Of a stretch of 11,538 bases of DNA, positions 1 through 7,567 are shown piece after piece. The translations under genes and the position numbers were made by a program. The number at the start of each line of letters is the position of its first letter. The first letter of the stretch is position 1. The DNA comes from QAMH01 sp964435565 (lineage in GTDB: Bacteria; Actinomycetota; Coriobacteriia; Coriobacteriales; QAMH01): assembly GCA_964435565.1 (NCBI GenBank), contig CAYSZR010000055.1, forward strand, positions 1 to 11,538, read 5' to 3'. The notes under the pieces were generated by a model, which worked only from the letters and a program-made list of their open reading frames with translations, did not search any database and was not told the origin of the DNA.

Positions 1-2
1 TA

Positions 3-1343
3 TTCGAAGAAGGACCATTTTCGATAGCGCCTCAGTCTATATGGATGATTGACGGGGCGGGTTTGGTCGACGCCTTCGGCAATGCGCTTGTCACGGGCAC
101 TGCGGGCACGGGCGATGCCACGGCCCTGCTTCCCGTTTATACAAGGCTTTCAGATGCGGAAGAAAACGAGCAGGCGCGCATCTCGAATATGAACAGCCCC
201 GAAGAAGCTGAGAAGCGCGCGCGTCTTGAGCGCGAACTACACCGTACGGATCGAGAGATGCGAATCCTTGCGCCTAAAAGCGGCTCTGGGACAGATACAA
301 GCCAGCATGCAGAGGGACGGAATGCGCCGCGTCCTCTGATTTTAGCCATCGAAAGCTCGTGCGATGAAACGGCTGCTGCCGTGCTGGATGGCGATCGTGA
401 GGTTCTGGCGGATTGCATTGCAAGCCAAATCGACTTCCACGCGCGTTTTGGCGGTGTTGTTCCCGAAATCGCCTCGCGCAAGCATACCGAGGCCATCGTC
501 CCGACCGTGCGCTATACGATGGAGCAAGCTGGCCTGGAGTTTGCGGATCTTTCGGCTGTCTGTTGCACGCTTGGTCCGGGATTGGTTGGGGCGCTTGTTG
601 TGGGCGTGGCCTTTGCCAAGGGGCTGTGCTTTGCAACGGGACTGCCGTTTATCGGCGTCAATCATCTAGAGGGGCACCTGTACGCGAATCGCTATGTCGA
701 TTCGACGCTTGAGCCTCCGTTTGTCGCGCTGCTTGTAAGCGGGGGACACACCATGCTGGTCCACGTGGTTGGTTGGGGCGACTATAAAATCTTGGGATCT
801 ACGCTCGACGATGCTGTTGGCGAGGCGTTCGATAAGGTCGCCAAGGCTCTGGGGCTTGGTTATCCCGGAGGACCGGTTTTGAGTGCATATGCAAAGGATG
901 GAGACGCGCGTGCGATACGTTTCCCGCGTGCGATGATGCACAGTGGGGATCTGCAGTTTTCTCTCTCCGGTTTGAAAACCGCGGTCATAACCTATATTCA
1001 TGAACAGCAAAGCGCTGGTATGAGTATCGATATATCTGATCTGGCGGCGAGTTTCACCGCGGCGGTTGTCGATGTGCTCGTGGCAAAGTCACTCACTGCA
1101 TGCGAACAGACGGGGGCCAGGGTGCTCTGCATCGGTGGCGGCGTAGCGGCAAATCCGAGCTTGCGCGAAGCGTTGTTCGACGAGCTTGGAAAGCGGGGCA
1201 TCAAGGTTATTATGCCCGATTTGGGTGATTGCTCAGACAATGCCTCTATGATCGCTGCGGTTGGCCTTGATCTGTATGAAGCGGGTGAATTTGGGTCTTT
1301 CTCAGATGATCCCATTGCCCATATGCCTCTTCGTCATAGCTAA
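3..1343 (+). CDS. tsaD: TsaB-TsaD fusion, 5'-partial (tRNA t6A37 threonylcarbamoyltransferase)
   Basis: TsaD transfers the threonylcarbamoyl group from threonylcarbamoyl-AMP to A37 of ANN-decoding tRNAs, working in the cytoplasm with TsaB and TsaE. The TsaD domain (about nt 336-1340, roughly 335 residues, the normal full length) shows the N-terminal IESSCDET motif, the metal-binding HLEGH (histidines at nt 663-665 and 675-677), LLVSGGHT, FSLSGLKT, IGGGVAANPSLRE and the C-terminal DNASMIAA. The frame has no stop back to the left edge, so an ATG at nt 45 is not a convincing start. The upstream residues (IAPQSIW, then PVYTRLSDAEENE) resemble the C-terminus of TsaB, which in Bacillus-type proteins ends in a P-x-YLRL-x-EAE pattern. 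A charged linker of about 50 residues joins the two. I therefore read it as a TsaB-TsaD fusion truncated by the window edge. Internal ATGs at 189 and 258 could produce separate TsaD but lack an obvious ribosome site. TsaD identity is near certain; the TsaB part is an inference. Confidence 0.93.
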   Translation, partial: FEEGPFSIAPQSIWMIDGAGLVDAFGNALVTGTAGTGDATALLPVYTRLSDAEENEQARISNMNSPEEAEKRARLERELHRTDREMRILAPKSGSGTDTSQHAEGRNAPRPLILAIESSCDETAAAVLDGDREVLADCIASQIDFHARFGGVVPEIASRKHTEAIVPTVRYTMEQAGLEFADLSAVCCTLGPGLVGALVVGVAFAKGLCFATGLPFIGVNHLEGHLYANRYVDSTLEPPFVALLVSGGHTMLVHVVGWGDYKILGSTLDDAVGEAFDKVAKALGLGYPGGPVLSAYAKDGDARAIRFPRAMMHSGDLQFSLSGLKTAVITYIHEQQSAGMSIDISDLAASFTAAVVDVLVAKSLTACEQTGARVLCIGGGVAANPSLREALFDELGKRGIKVIMPDLGDCSDNASMIAAVGLDLYEAGEFGSFSDDPIAHMPLRHS

Positions 1344-1523
1344 CTGAAAAGCACGGTAGAACGTGATGTCATTCAGACAATAAAATCTAAGTATGTACAT
1401 ATAAGATAACTTTCTTACGGAATAGTTACAAACGGCTATTTCAGTAGGGTGTATGTGGTGACAGAGCTACTATTCCATCTGTTGCATTTGTAAACGCTAC
1501 CCAAGAAATAGGAGGCTATTGAG
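1344..1523 (+). promoter_or_regulatory. Leader/promoter region of groES-groEL
   Basis: This 180-bp gap between tsaD and groES should hold the chaperonin promoter. I find no CIRCE (TTAGCACTC-N9-GAGTGCTAA), no HAIR (CTTGAGT-N7-ACTCAAG) and no terminator for tsaD. Visible landmarks are a perfect 10-bp palindrome TATGTACATA at 1392-1401, next to an AT-rich stretch, and a strong ribosome binding site GGAGG at 1511-1515, eight bases before the groES ATG. No -35/-10 pair stands out enough to name. The regulatory role is inferred from position only. Confidence 0.4.
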
Positions 1524-1808
1524 ATGAATTTGAAGCCACTCGGCGACCGAGTCATCGTCAAGCAGGATGAGGCAGAAGAGACTACCGCATCCGGTCTGAT
1601 TCTTACGAGCAACTCAAAGGAAAAACCCCAACGCGGCGAAGTCATCGCTGTTGGCGAGGGTAAGTACATCGACGGCAAGCTCGTCGCTCTTTCTGTGAAG
1701 CCGGGCGACAAAGTCGTCTATGGCAAATATGGCGGACAGGACATCACGGTTGACGGCGAGGATTATGTAATCCTTCGTGCAGACGACCTATACGCGGTTA
1801 TCGCTTAG
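1524..1808 (+). CDS. groES: GroES co-chaperonin (10 kDa)
   Basis: GroES forms the heptameric lid that closes the GroEL folding chamber in the cytoplasm. The 94-residue product has the normal family length and architecture. It opens with LKPLGDRVIVK. The mobile loop follows at about residues 16-33, with the hydrophobic GLIL tripeptide region (24-27) that docks on GroEL. The rest is a beta-barrel with the conserved VKPGDKVVYGKYGG segment and the C-terminal YVILRADDLYAVI. The ATG is fixed by GGAGG at 1511-1515. groEL follows after 30 bp, the usual groES-groEL operon. Nothing in the sequence is unusual. Confidence 0.98.
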   Translation: MNLKPLGDRVIVKQDEAEETTASGLILTSNSKEKPQRGEVIAVGEGKYIDGKLVALSVKPGDKVVYGKYGGQDITVDGEDYVILRADDLYAVIA

Positions 1809-1838
1809 TAAAGGGCTATTCGAAAGGATTGATTGTCA

Positions 1839-3473
<1,635 letters not shown>

Positions 3474-3500
3474 GCATTGCCCGCATAGCAGATATCTTGA

Positions 3501-3530
3501 GGGGCCCGCTTTATGCGGGTCCCTTTTATT
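3501..3530 (+). terminator. Intrinsic terminator of groES-groEL
   Basis: A 9-bp stem (GGGGCCCGC at 3501-3509 with GCGGGTCCC at 3515-3523, one G-U pair) closes a 5-base loop and is followed by TTTTATT. It lies 27 bp after the groEL stop. The T-rich tail overlaps the stop codon of the convergent EamA gene. On the opposite strand the hairpin has no T-run, so it serves mainly the chaperonin transcript. Confidence 0.9.
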
Positions 3531-4428
3531 GGGAGTCTTTTGCGGGCTCTTTTGTTGTCTTGAGGGTGACGACAAGGATCGCGGCGATAACGAGCAGAGA
3601 ACCGATTGCCTGAAAGCCGTTGATGGTTTCTCCTAAAACGATAAATGCGAGGAGGAGCGACGAAGGGGTCTCGGCGATACTCACGATCGAGGCCTTGGTT
3701 GCCCCGATGCGACCAATGGCATAGATAAAGAGCACGATGGGGGCTATGGTCGATAAAATCGCCAAGGCCGATCCAAGGGCGATTTCGTAGAAGCCGATGC
3801 TGGATAAGCCTGCAAGTTCACCGTTGAATAGCACCAACGAAGCGACAAGACAGACAAGCGATATGGAAAACGTTGCCGTGAACGGGCTTTCGACACGCGC
3901 TGTTTTCTGCACGAGAACCGAATATGTTGCAAAGGCGATGCACGCGACGATGGCAAAGAAGATCCCCAGCGGGTCGATGGAGACACCTTCGGGGGCGAAC
4001 GCGCCCGAGATGAAGACGATGCCAACAAGCGATAGCGCAAGGGCCGTTATGACACGCCAGGTCAAACGTTCGTGAAAGGCAAAGACATTCATGATGGCAA
4101 CGGCAGCGGGATACGTATAGAAGATGACTGTCGCAAGCCCTGCGTTCATGTGTTCGACGGATAGAAAATAGAGCCAGGCAGAGAGAAAGAAGAAGATCGA
4201 CTGGATGTATACGGCAGGTTGGCGGCTAAGGAACTTGCGCTCGTGAAAGAAGGCGATGAACAGGCCGAGAAAAACGATCGTGCATCCAAAACGCATGATC
4301 ATGACGAGTTGGGCGCTCAGGCCGCATGCATACAGGAGCTTGCCGAATATGCCCATGGTCGCATAAAGCACGGCCTGGGCAATACCGGCTGCATATCCAA
4401 GCGTGGTGGCGGACTGATCCTTAATCAT
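3526..4428 (-). CDS. EamA/DMT-family permease
   Basis: A 300-residue inner-membrane protein of the drug/metabolite transporter superfamily, probably an exporter of a small metabolite; the substrate cannot be read from sequence. It has about ten hydrophobic spans arranged as two EamA repeats (about residues 10-141 and 153-288). Repeat 1 ends with the typical GLATVIFYTYPAAVAIMNVFAFHERLT-type segment (a P in the span before an E-R loop). Repeat 2 has the matching SIAETPSSLLLAFIVLGETI-type segment with its E-T-P. Start is ATG at 4428-4426; only AGAG serves as a weak ribosome site, within the last codons of the upstream thioesterase gene. The two genes are 4 bp apart, so translational coupling is likely. 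It converges with groEL. Confidence 0.9.
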   Translation of the reverse strand: MIKDQSATTLGYAAGIAQAVLYATMGIFGKLLYACGLSAQLVMIMRFGCTIVFLGLFIAFFHERKFLSRQPAVYIQSIFFFLSAWLYFLSVEHMNAGLATVIFYTYPAAVAIMNVFAFHERLTWRVITALALSLVGIVFISGAFAPEGVSIDPLGIFFAIVACIAFATYSVLVQKTARVESPFTATFSISLVCLVASLVLFNGELAGLSSIGFYEIALGSALAILSTIAPIVLFIYAIGRIGATKASIVSIAETPSSLLLAFIVLGETINGFQAIGSLLVIAAILVVTLKTTKEPAKDSQ

Positions 4429-4432
4429 TTCT

Positions 4433-4843
4433 CTAGTGTTCTGTGCGCATGACGGTGGCGGTTACGCGCGCGACGTGGTTGTTGAATTCGTCATATTCGT
4501 CGATGGTGAAAAAGGCAAGGTTGCGACCCTGCTTGTCAGGGCGTGCGATGGCTGTCAGCGTGGTTCCTTTGGCGCGGCGCAGATGCTCGATGCTGGCGTT
4601 GACCGAGGCAGAGGGTGGTTGGTTGACGTTGCTCGCAACGGCCAGGGCATAATCTGCAAGCGAGAAGAAGACACCGCCCATGATGAATCTCTGGGCATTG
4701 TGATGGCGATTGTCGAACGTCATGCTCACGGTTGCGGTGCTTGTCTCGAAATCGAAGTCGTCTATCGTCGCTCCAAGACAGGTACGGGCGAATTCATCGC
4801 CCGAAAAGAAATCACGAATCTCATCAAGGGTGCACGCTTCCAC
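4433..4843 (-). CDS. PaaI-like hotdog-fold thioesterase
   Basis: A 136-residue cytoplasmic protein of the hotdog/4HBT family, expected to hydrolyse an acyl- or aryl-CoA thioester. The core signature is visible: RHHNAQ at about residues 46-51, a glycine pair in MGG (55-57), then the helix FSLADYALAVASN with the conserved acidic residue D64, and a C-terminal beta-sheet half. In many PaaI-type enzymes the MGG position is HGG or QGG; here it is methionine, which could alter substrate or rate. The start is a GTG at 4843-4841, supported by AAAGG seven bases upstream. It lies 62 bp downstream of the ABC ATPase and 4 bp upstream of the EamA gene, all on one strand. The physiological substrate is unknown. 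Confidence 0.85.
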   Translation of the reverse strand: MEACTLDEIRDFFSGDEFARTCLGATIDDFDFETSTATVSMTFDNRHHNAQRFIMGGVFFSLADYALAVASNVNQPPSASVNASIEHLRRAKGTTLTAIARPDKQGRNLAFFTIDEYDEFNNHVARVTATVMRTEH

Positions 4844-4905
4844 TGCTGCGCCTTTCGTTTCTTGGGTTTACGGGGATAGTGTAGACCAAATAGAACGTCG
4901 TGCAT

Positions 4906-5637
4906 TTATGGAAGCGTCTTTTTTGATTGATGGCCCAGAAACCGATCGACTTCTGCAGAATGGCTGTCTTCGAAGAGCCTTTTTGCATCGACGACCTCAC
5001 ACAGGTGGCCGTCGAGAATGATTCCAATCCTATTCGCAAGGGCACATGCTTCATTGAAATCGTGCGTTACGAAGATGATGGTGCAGCTAAGCTCTTTGTG
5101 AATTTCACGTAGCAGATCGTACATATTGATCTTCGTCGCGGGGTCGAGTGCAGAAAACGGTTCGTCAAGTAGCAGTATCTCTGGTTCGAGCACCAGCGCA
5201 CGGGCGAGTGCGACACGCTGTGACTCGCCACCGCTTATAACGTCTGGATAGCGGTGACATAAGTGGTCAATGCCAAAACGTTCGAGCATCTTACGCGCTT
5301 GTGTGTACGCCTCTTCTTTTTTCATGCCGTGATGGCGCGGGCCATAGGCGACGTTGTCAAGAACAGTTAGATGCGGGAAGAGTGCATAATCTTGATAGAC
5401 GATTCCCATATGACGTTTGCGAACGGGAATGACCGCTGCGTCTGTTCCGTCGATGAATATACGTCCTTTGCTCAGGTCGAATGCACCAGCTATCGATTCA
5501 AGCAGGATGGATTTTCCGCTGCCTGTCCTTCCAAGCAGTGCGAAGATTTCGTTTGATTCGATTTCGAGCGATACGTCGTGCAAGACGAATTCGCCGCAGT
5601 CGATCGTCGTGTTTTGTATAGAAACCGGGCATCCCAT
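4906..5637 (-). CDS. ABC transporter ATPase, ModC/WtpC-like
   Basis: This is the cytoplasmic ATP-hydrolysing subunit of the oxyanion importer encoded with the next two genes. The 243-residue protein carries Walker A GRTGSGKS (36-43), the Q-loop YQDYALFPH (Q82), the signature ISGGESQ (134-140, in place of LSGGQ), Walker B ILLLDEP (154-160), the D-loop SALD and the switch histidine in THDF (H192). It lacks the C-terminal TOBE/Mop molybdate-binding domain of long ModC proteins, so it resembles the short WtpC/TupC type. Only 2 bp separate its ATG from the permease TGA, and there is no good ribosome site, which suggests translational coupling. Sulfate or phosphate importers use similar ATPases; the binding protein argues for molybdate or tungstate. 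Confidence 0.88.
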   Translation of the reverse strand: MGCPVSIQNTTIDCGEFVLHDVSLEIESNEIFALLGRTGSGKSILLESIAGAFDLSKGRIFIDGTDAAVIPVRKRHMGIVYQDYALFPHLTVLDNVAYGPRHHGMKKEEAYTQARKMLERFGIDHLCHRYPDVISGGESQRVALARALVLEPEILLLDEPFSALDPATKINMYDLLREIHKELSCTIIFVTHDFNEACALANRIGIILDGHLCEVVDAKRLFEDSHSAEVDRFLGHQSKKTLP

Positions 5638-5639
5638 AT

Positions 5640-6482
5640 TCAGACCGCATTTCTTTCGCTCTTGCGATGTTTGGAATAGATTGCAAGGCCGCGGGAACGC
5701 ACGTGGGATGTTGGCTTATTCAGTATGTTCGCAATGGCCAATGCCGCTGCGGAAAGCAGTAGCATAATCATTGCTGTCGCCATGGCAGTTTCATTATTTC
5801 CGGTCGAGATACTCAGGTACACGCTCCCTGGCAGCGTTTCTGTTTTCATGCGGGTGACGCCGACGAGCATAAGCGTAGCGCCGAATTCTCCCATACCGCG
5901 AGACCAGGTCAGAATAATCGTGGAGATAATCGAGTTGCGGCAGATGGGAAGGATGATCGTGCGAAAGATCTCGAATGGCGCGGCGCCAAGTGTCTCGGCA
6001 ACGAATTCGAGGCGCGGGCTCACATCCATGAAAGCTGTACGTATCATCCGAATTGCAAAAGGTAGATTCACGATAAGTTGAGCAAACACTATGCCTGCTG
6101 GCTGAAAGACGACAGCGAAGCCAAGCTCTTTAAGTTCTTTTCCAAAAGGCGATGAGAAAATGAGCAACAGGGCAAAGCCAAGCAGGATATAGGGCAATGA
6201 GAGCGTGAGTTCCATGACGATTTCAACGAGGCGCGATCCAGGCAGTTTGATATGGGTAAGCGCATAGGCGACCGGCATGGCAAAGAGCATGCAGATAGCT
6301 GTCGAGATAATTGATGTTCCAACGCTCATACGCAGGCTGAAGAGGACTTCCTCGCTTGTGATCGCTTCGCCAAAACTCGATACGCCGGCGACGACAATAG
6401 CAATGATGGCGCTCCCCACGAAGAGGAACACCACCATTGTCATACAGACTGCAAGGATATGGAACGCGCTGAGCTTCTTCAC
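5640..6482 (-). CDS. ABC transporter permease, ModB/WtpB-like
   Basis: Membrane-spanning subunit of the oxyanion importer, 280 residues, with about six hydrophobic spans (roughly 9-33, 55-77, 90-112, 127-147, 184-205, 230-252). The cytoplasmic coupling loop that contacts the ATPase is clear at about 159-185: EFVAETLGAAP followed by FRTIILP, the EAA-x3-G-x9-I-x-LP motif of BPD_transp_1 permeases. The following WSRGMGEFGATLMLVG is typical of molybdate, tungstate and sulfate permeases. The start is GTG at 6482-6480 with AAGG seven to ten bases upstream. The gene begins 19 bp after the binding-protein stop and ends 2 bp before the ATPase start. The protein ends in a basic tail (about residues 254-280) of unclear role. 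Confidence 0.9.
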   Translation of the reverse strand: MKKLSAFHILAVCMTMVVFLFVGSAIIAIVVAGVSSFGEAITSEEVLFSLRMSVGTSIISTAICMLFAMPVAYALTHIKLPGSRLVEIVMELTLSLPYILLGFALLLIFSSPFGKELKELGFAVVFQPAGIVFAQLIVNLPFAIRMIRTAFMDVSPRLEFVAETLGAAPFEIFRTIILPICRNSIISTIILTWSRGMGEFGATLMLVGVTRMKTETLPGSVYLSISTGNNETAMATAMIMLLLSAAALAIANILNKPTSHVRSRGLAIYSKHRKSERNAV

Positions 6483-6501
6483 AGATGTACGCCTTAGCTA
6501 G

Positions 6502-7326
6502 TTAGCCGACGATTTCATAGCCGTACTTCTGCCAGATCTGCTTAGCGGTGTCGGTTTGCAAAAAGTCGTTGAACGCCTGGGCAGTGCTTGTATCAGCGCA
6601 ACAGGTAAGCTGTGCGGCAGGAATGGTTTTGATCGCCTTTTGCATTTCAGGCGTGTCAACTATGGTCACCTTATCCGAGGAGTTTTCCTTCCAGACGATG
6701 CCGGCGTCCCCGTTGCCGTTTTCAAGCGCCGTGGCGATCTGCGGGGCGGTTGTGGTCATGCTGAACTTTCCAGCCGCTTGCATGCTGTCCCAGATGCCGG
6801 CGTTGGTCAGGACCGTCTTGGCAATCTTGCCGATTGGGGTGGATTCGGGATCGCCTACAAGCACGGTGTTGCAATTGGCAAGGTCGGCGATGCTCTTAAC
6901 GTTTTTGGGATTGTTCGTGGGAACAATGAGCACAGGTATATGCTTCACAAGATCGGTGCTCGAAGCGACAAAGTCCTGGACAGGCTTGAGTTCGTCGGCA
7001 GAACCGGCAATGAAGAAATCGCCTTCCTTCGTGGTTTTGATGGCAGTCTGGGTTTGGGCGGCATTCTGATAGACGACTTCCATCTCGCAGCCAGTGCTCG
7101 ACTTGAAGGCATCGGCTATTTCGGCAAACGGATTGGTCATACCAGCACCACAGTAGATTTTGAGTTTCTTACCGTTCAGGTCAACCTTTGTGGCGTTTGA
7201 TGCAGCGCTGGTCGTCTTGCCTGATGTTGAATTGCTAGAACCACTGCATGCGGCAAGTCCCATGCAGAGCGCGAAAGATGCGATCGCGACAACAAGAATA
7301 GCCAGTAGTTTGTGATTCTTCACCAT
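6502..7326 (-). CDS. ModA-like oxyanion-binding lipoprotein
   Basis: Extracytoplasmic receptor that captures the substrate for the neighbouring permease and ATPase. The 274-residue protein has a lipoprotein signal peptide with lipobox LAAC (C27 lipidated), then a Ser/Thr-rich linker to about residue 47. The mature domain follows the ModA pattern: GAGMTNPFAEIADAF at the start, GDFFIAGSADEL, the hinge-proximal GDPESTPIGKIA, NGNGDAGIVW, and a C-terminal FLQTD then YGYEIVG. These segments match molybdate/tungstate receptors of the SBP_bac_11 type, but the ligand-contact residues cannot be resolved by eye, so molybdate, tungstate or a related oxyanion remain possible. ATG at 7326-7324 is preceded by a strong AAAGGAGAGG. 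It is the first gene of the leftward operon. Confidence 0.88.
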   Translation of the reverse strand: MVKNHKLLAILVVAIASFALCMGLAACSGSSNSTSGKTTSAASNATKVDLNGKKLKIYCGAGMTNPFAEIADAFKSSTGCEMEVVYQNAAQTQTAIKTTKEGDFFIAGSADELKPVQDFVASSTDLVKHIPVLIVPTNNPKNVKSIADLANCNTVLVGDPESTPIGKIAKTVLTNAGIWDSMQAAGKFSMTTTAPQIATALENGNGDAGIVWKENSSDKVTIVDTPEMQKAIKTIPAAQLTCCADTSTAQAFNDFLQTDTAKQIWQKYGYEIVG

Positions 7327-7350
7327 ATATCCTCTCCTTTAAAGATTAAG

Positions 7351-7371
7351 CACGCGCTAAAACAAAGCGTG
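7351..7371. repeat. Inverted repeat at the ABC operon start site
   Basis: CACGC (7351-7355) and GCGTG (7367-7371) form 5-bp inverted arms 11 bases apart. They sit exactly between the candidate -10 element and the ribosome binding site of the ModA-like gene, covering the expected start of transcription. This position fits a repressor operator or a small leader hairpin. I do not recognise a ModE, TunR or other named consensus, so the role is inferred. Confidence 0.35.
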
Positions 7372-7373
7372 AG

Positions 7374-7402
7374 ATATTAATATATTAGAAAAACTAGTTG
7401 AA
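7374..7402 (-). promoter_or_regulatory. Candidate promoter for the ABC operon
   Basis: Read on the minus strand there is TTCAAC (7402-7397), a 17-bp spacer and TAATAT (7379-7374), in a strongly AT-rich stretch upstream of the lipoprotein gene. Spacing is ideal but both hexamers are imperfect. A start site would fall around 7367, giving a leader of about 40 bases before the ATG. Confidence 0.45.
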
Positions 7403-7567
7403 TAAAAGACTAATTGTAATAAAGAATAAATATATCCATAGAACCGTGCTGTTTAAGGTGTCCGCTTTGAATCCTATTTACTGGCGCTGCGCTTTGGAAT
7501 GTCGAAGTGGAGTATCATACGCTATAGGTAACGTTGCGTTGAAGCGATACGGGACGGAGGCTGTCGA

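Noticed and set aside
1833..1838. TTG at 1833 as the groEL start
   Set aside because: It would lie about 4 bases from the ribosome site and add two residues to a very conserved N-terminus; ATG at 1839 fits better.
6556..7200. A 214-codon plus-strand frame opposite the ModA-like gene
   Set aside because: The minus-strand product has a lipobox and ModA motifs; the plus-strand frame has neither domain nor ribosome site.
7511..7550. A possible ModE-type molybdate operator around CGCTATAGG
   Set aside because: The partner half-site is missing; the sequence is not a convincing palindrome and lies on the kinase side of the intergenic region.
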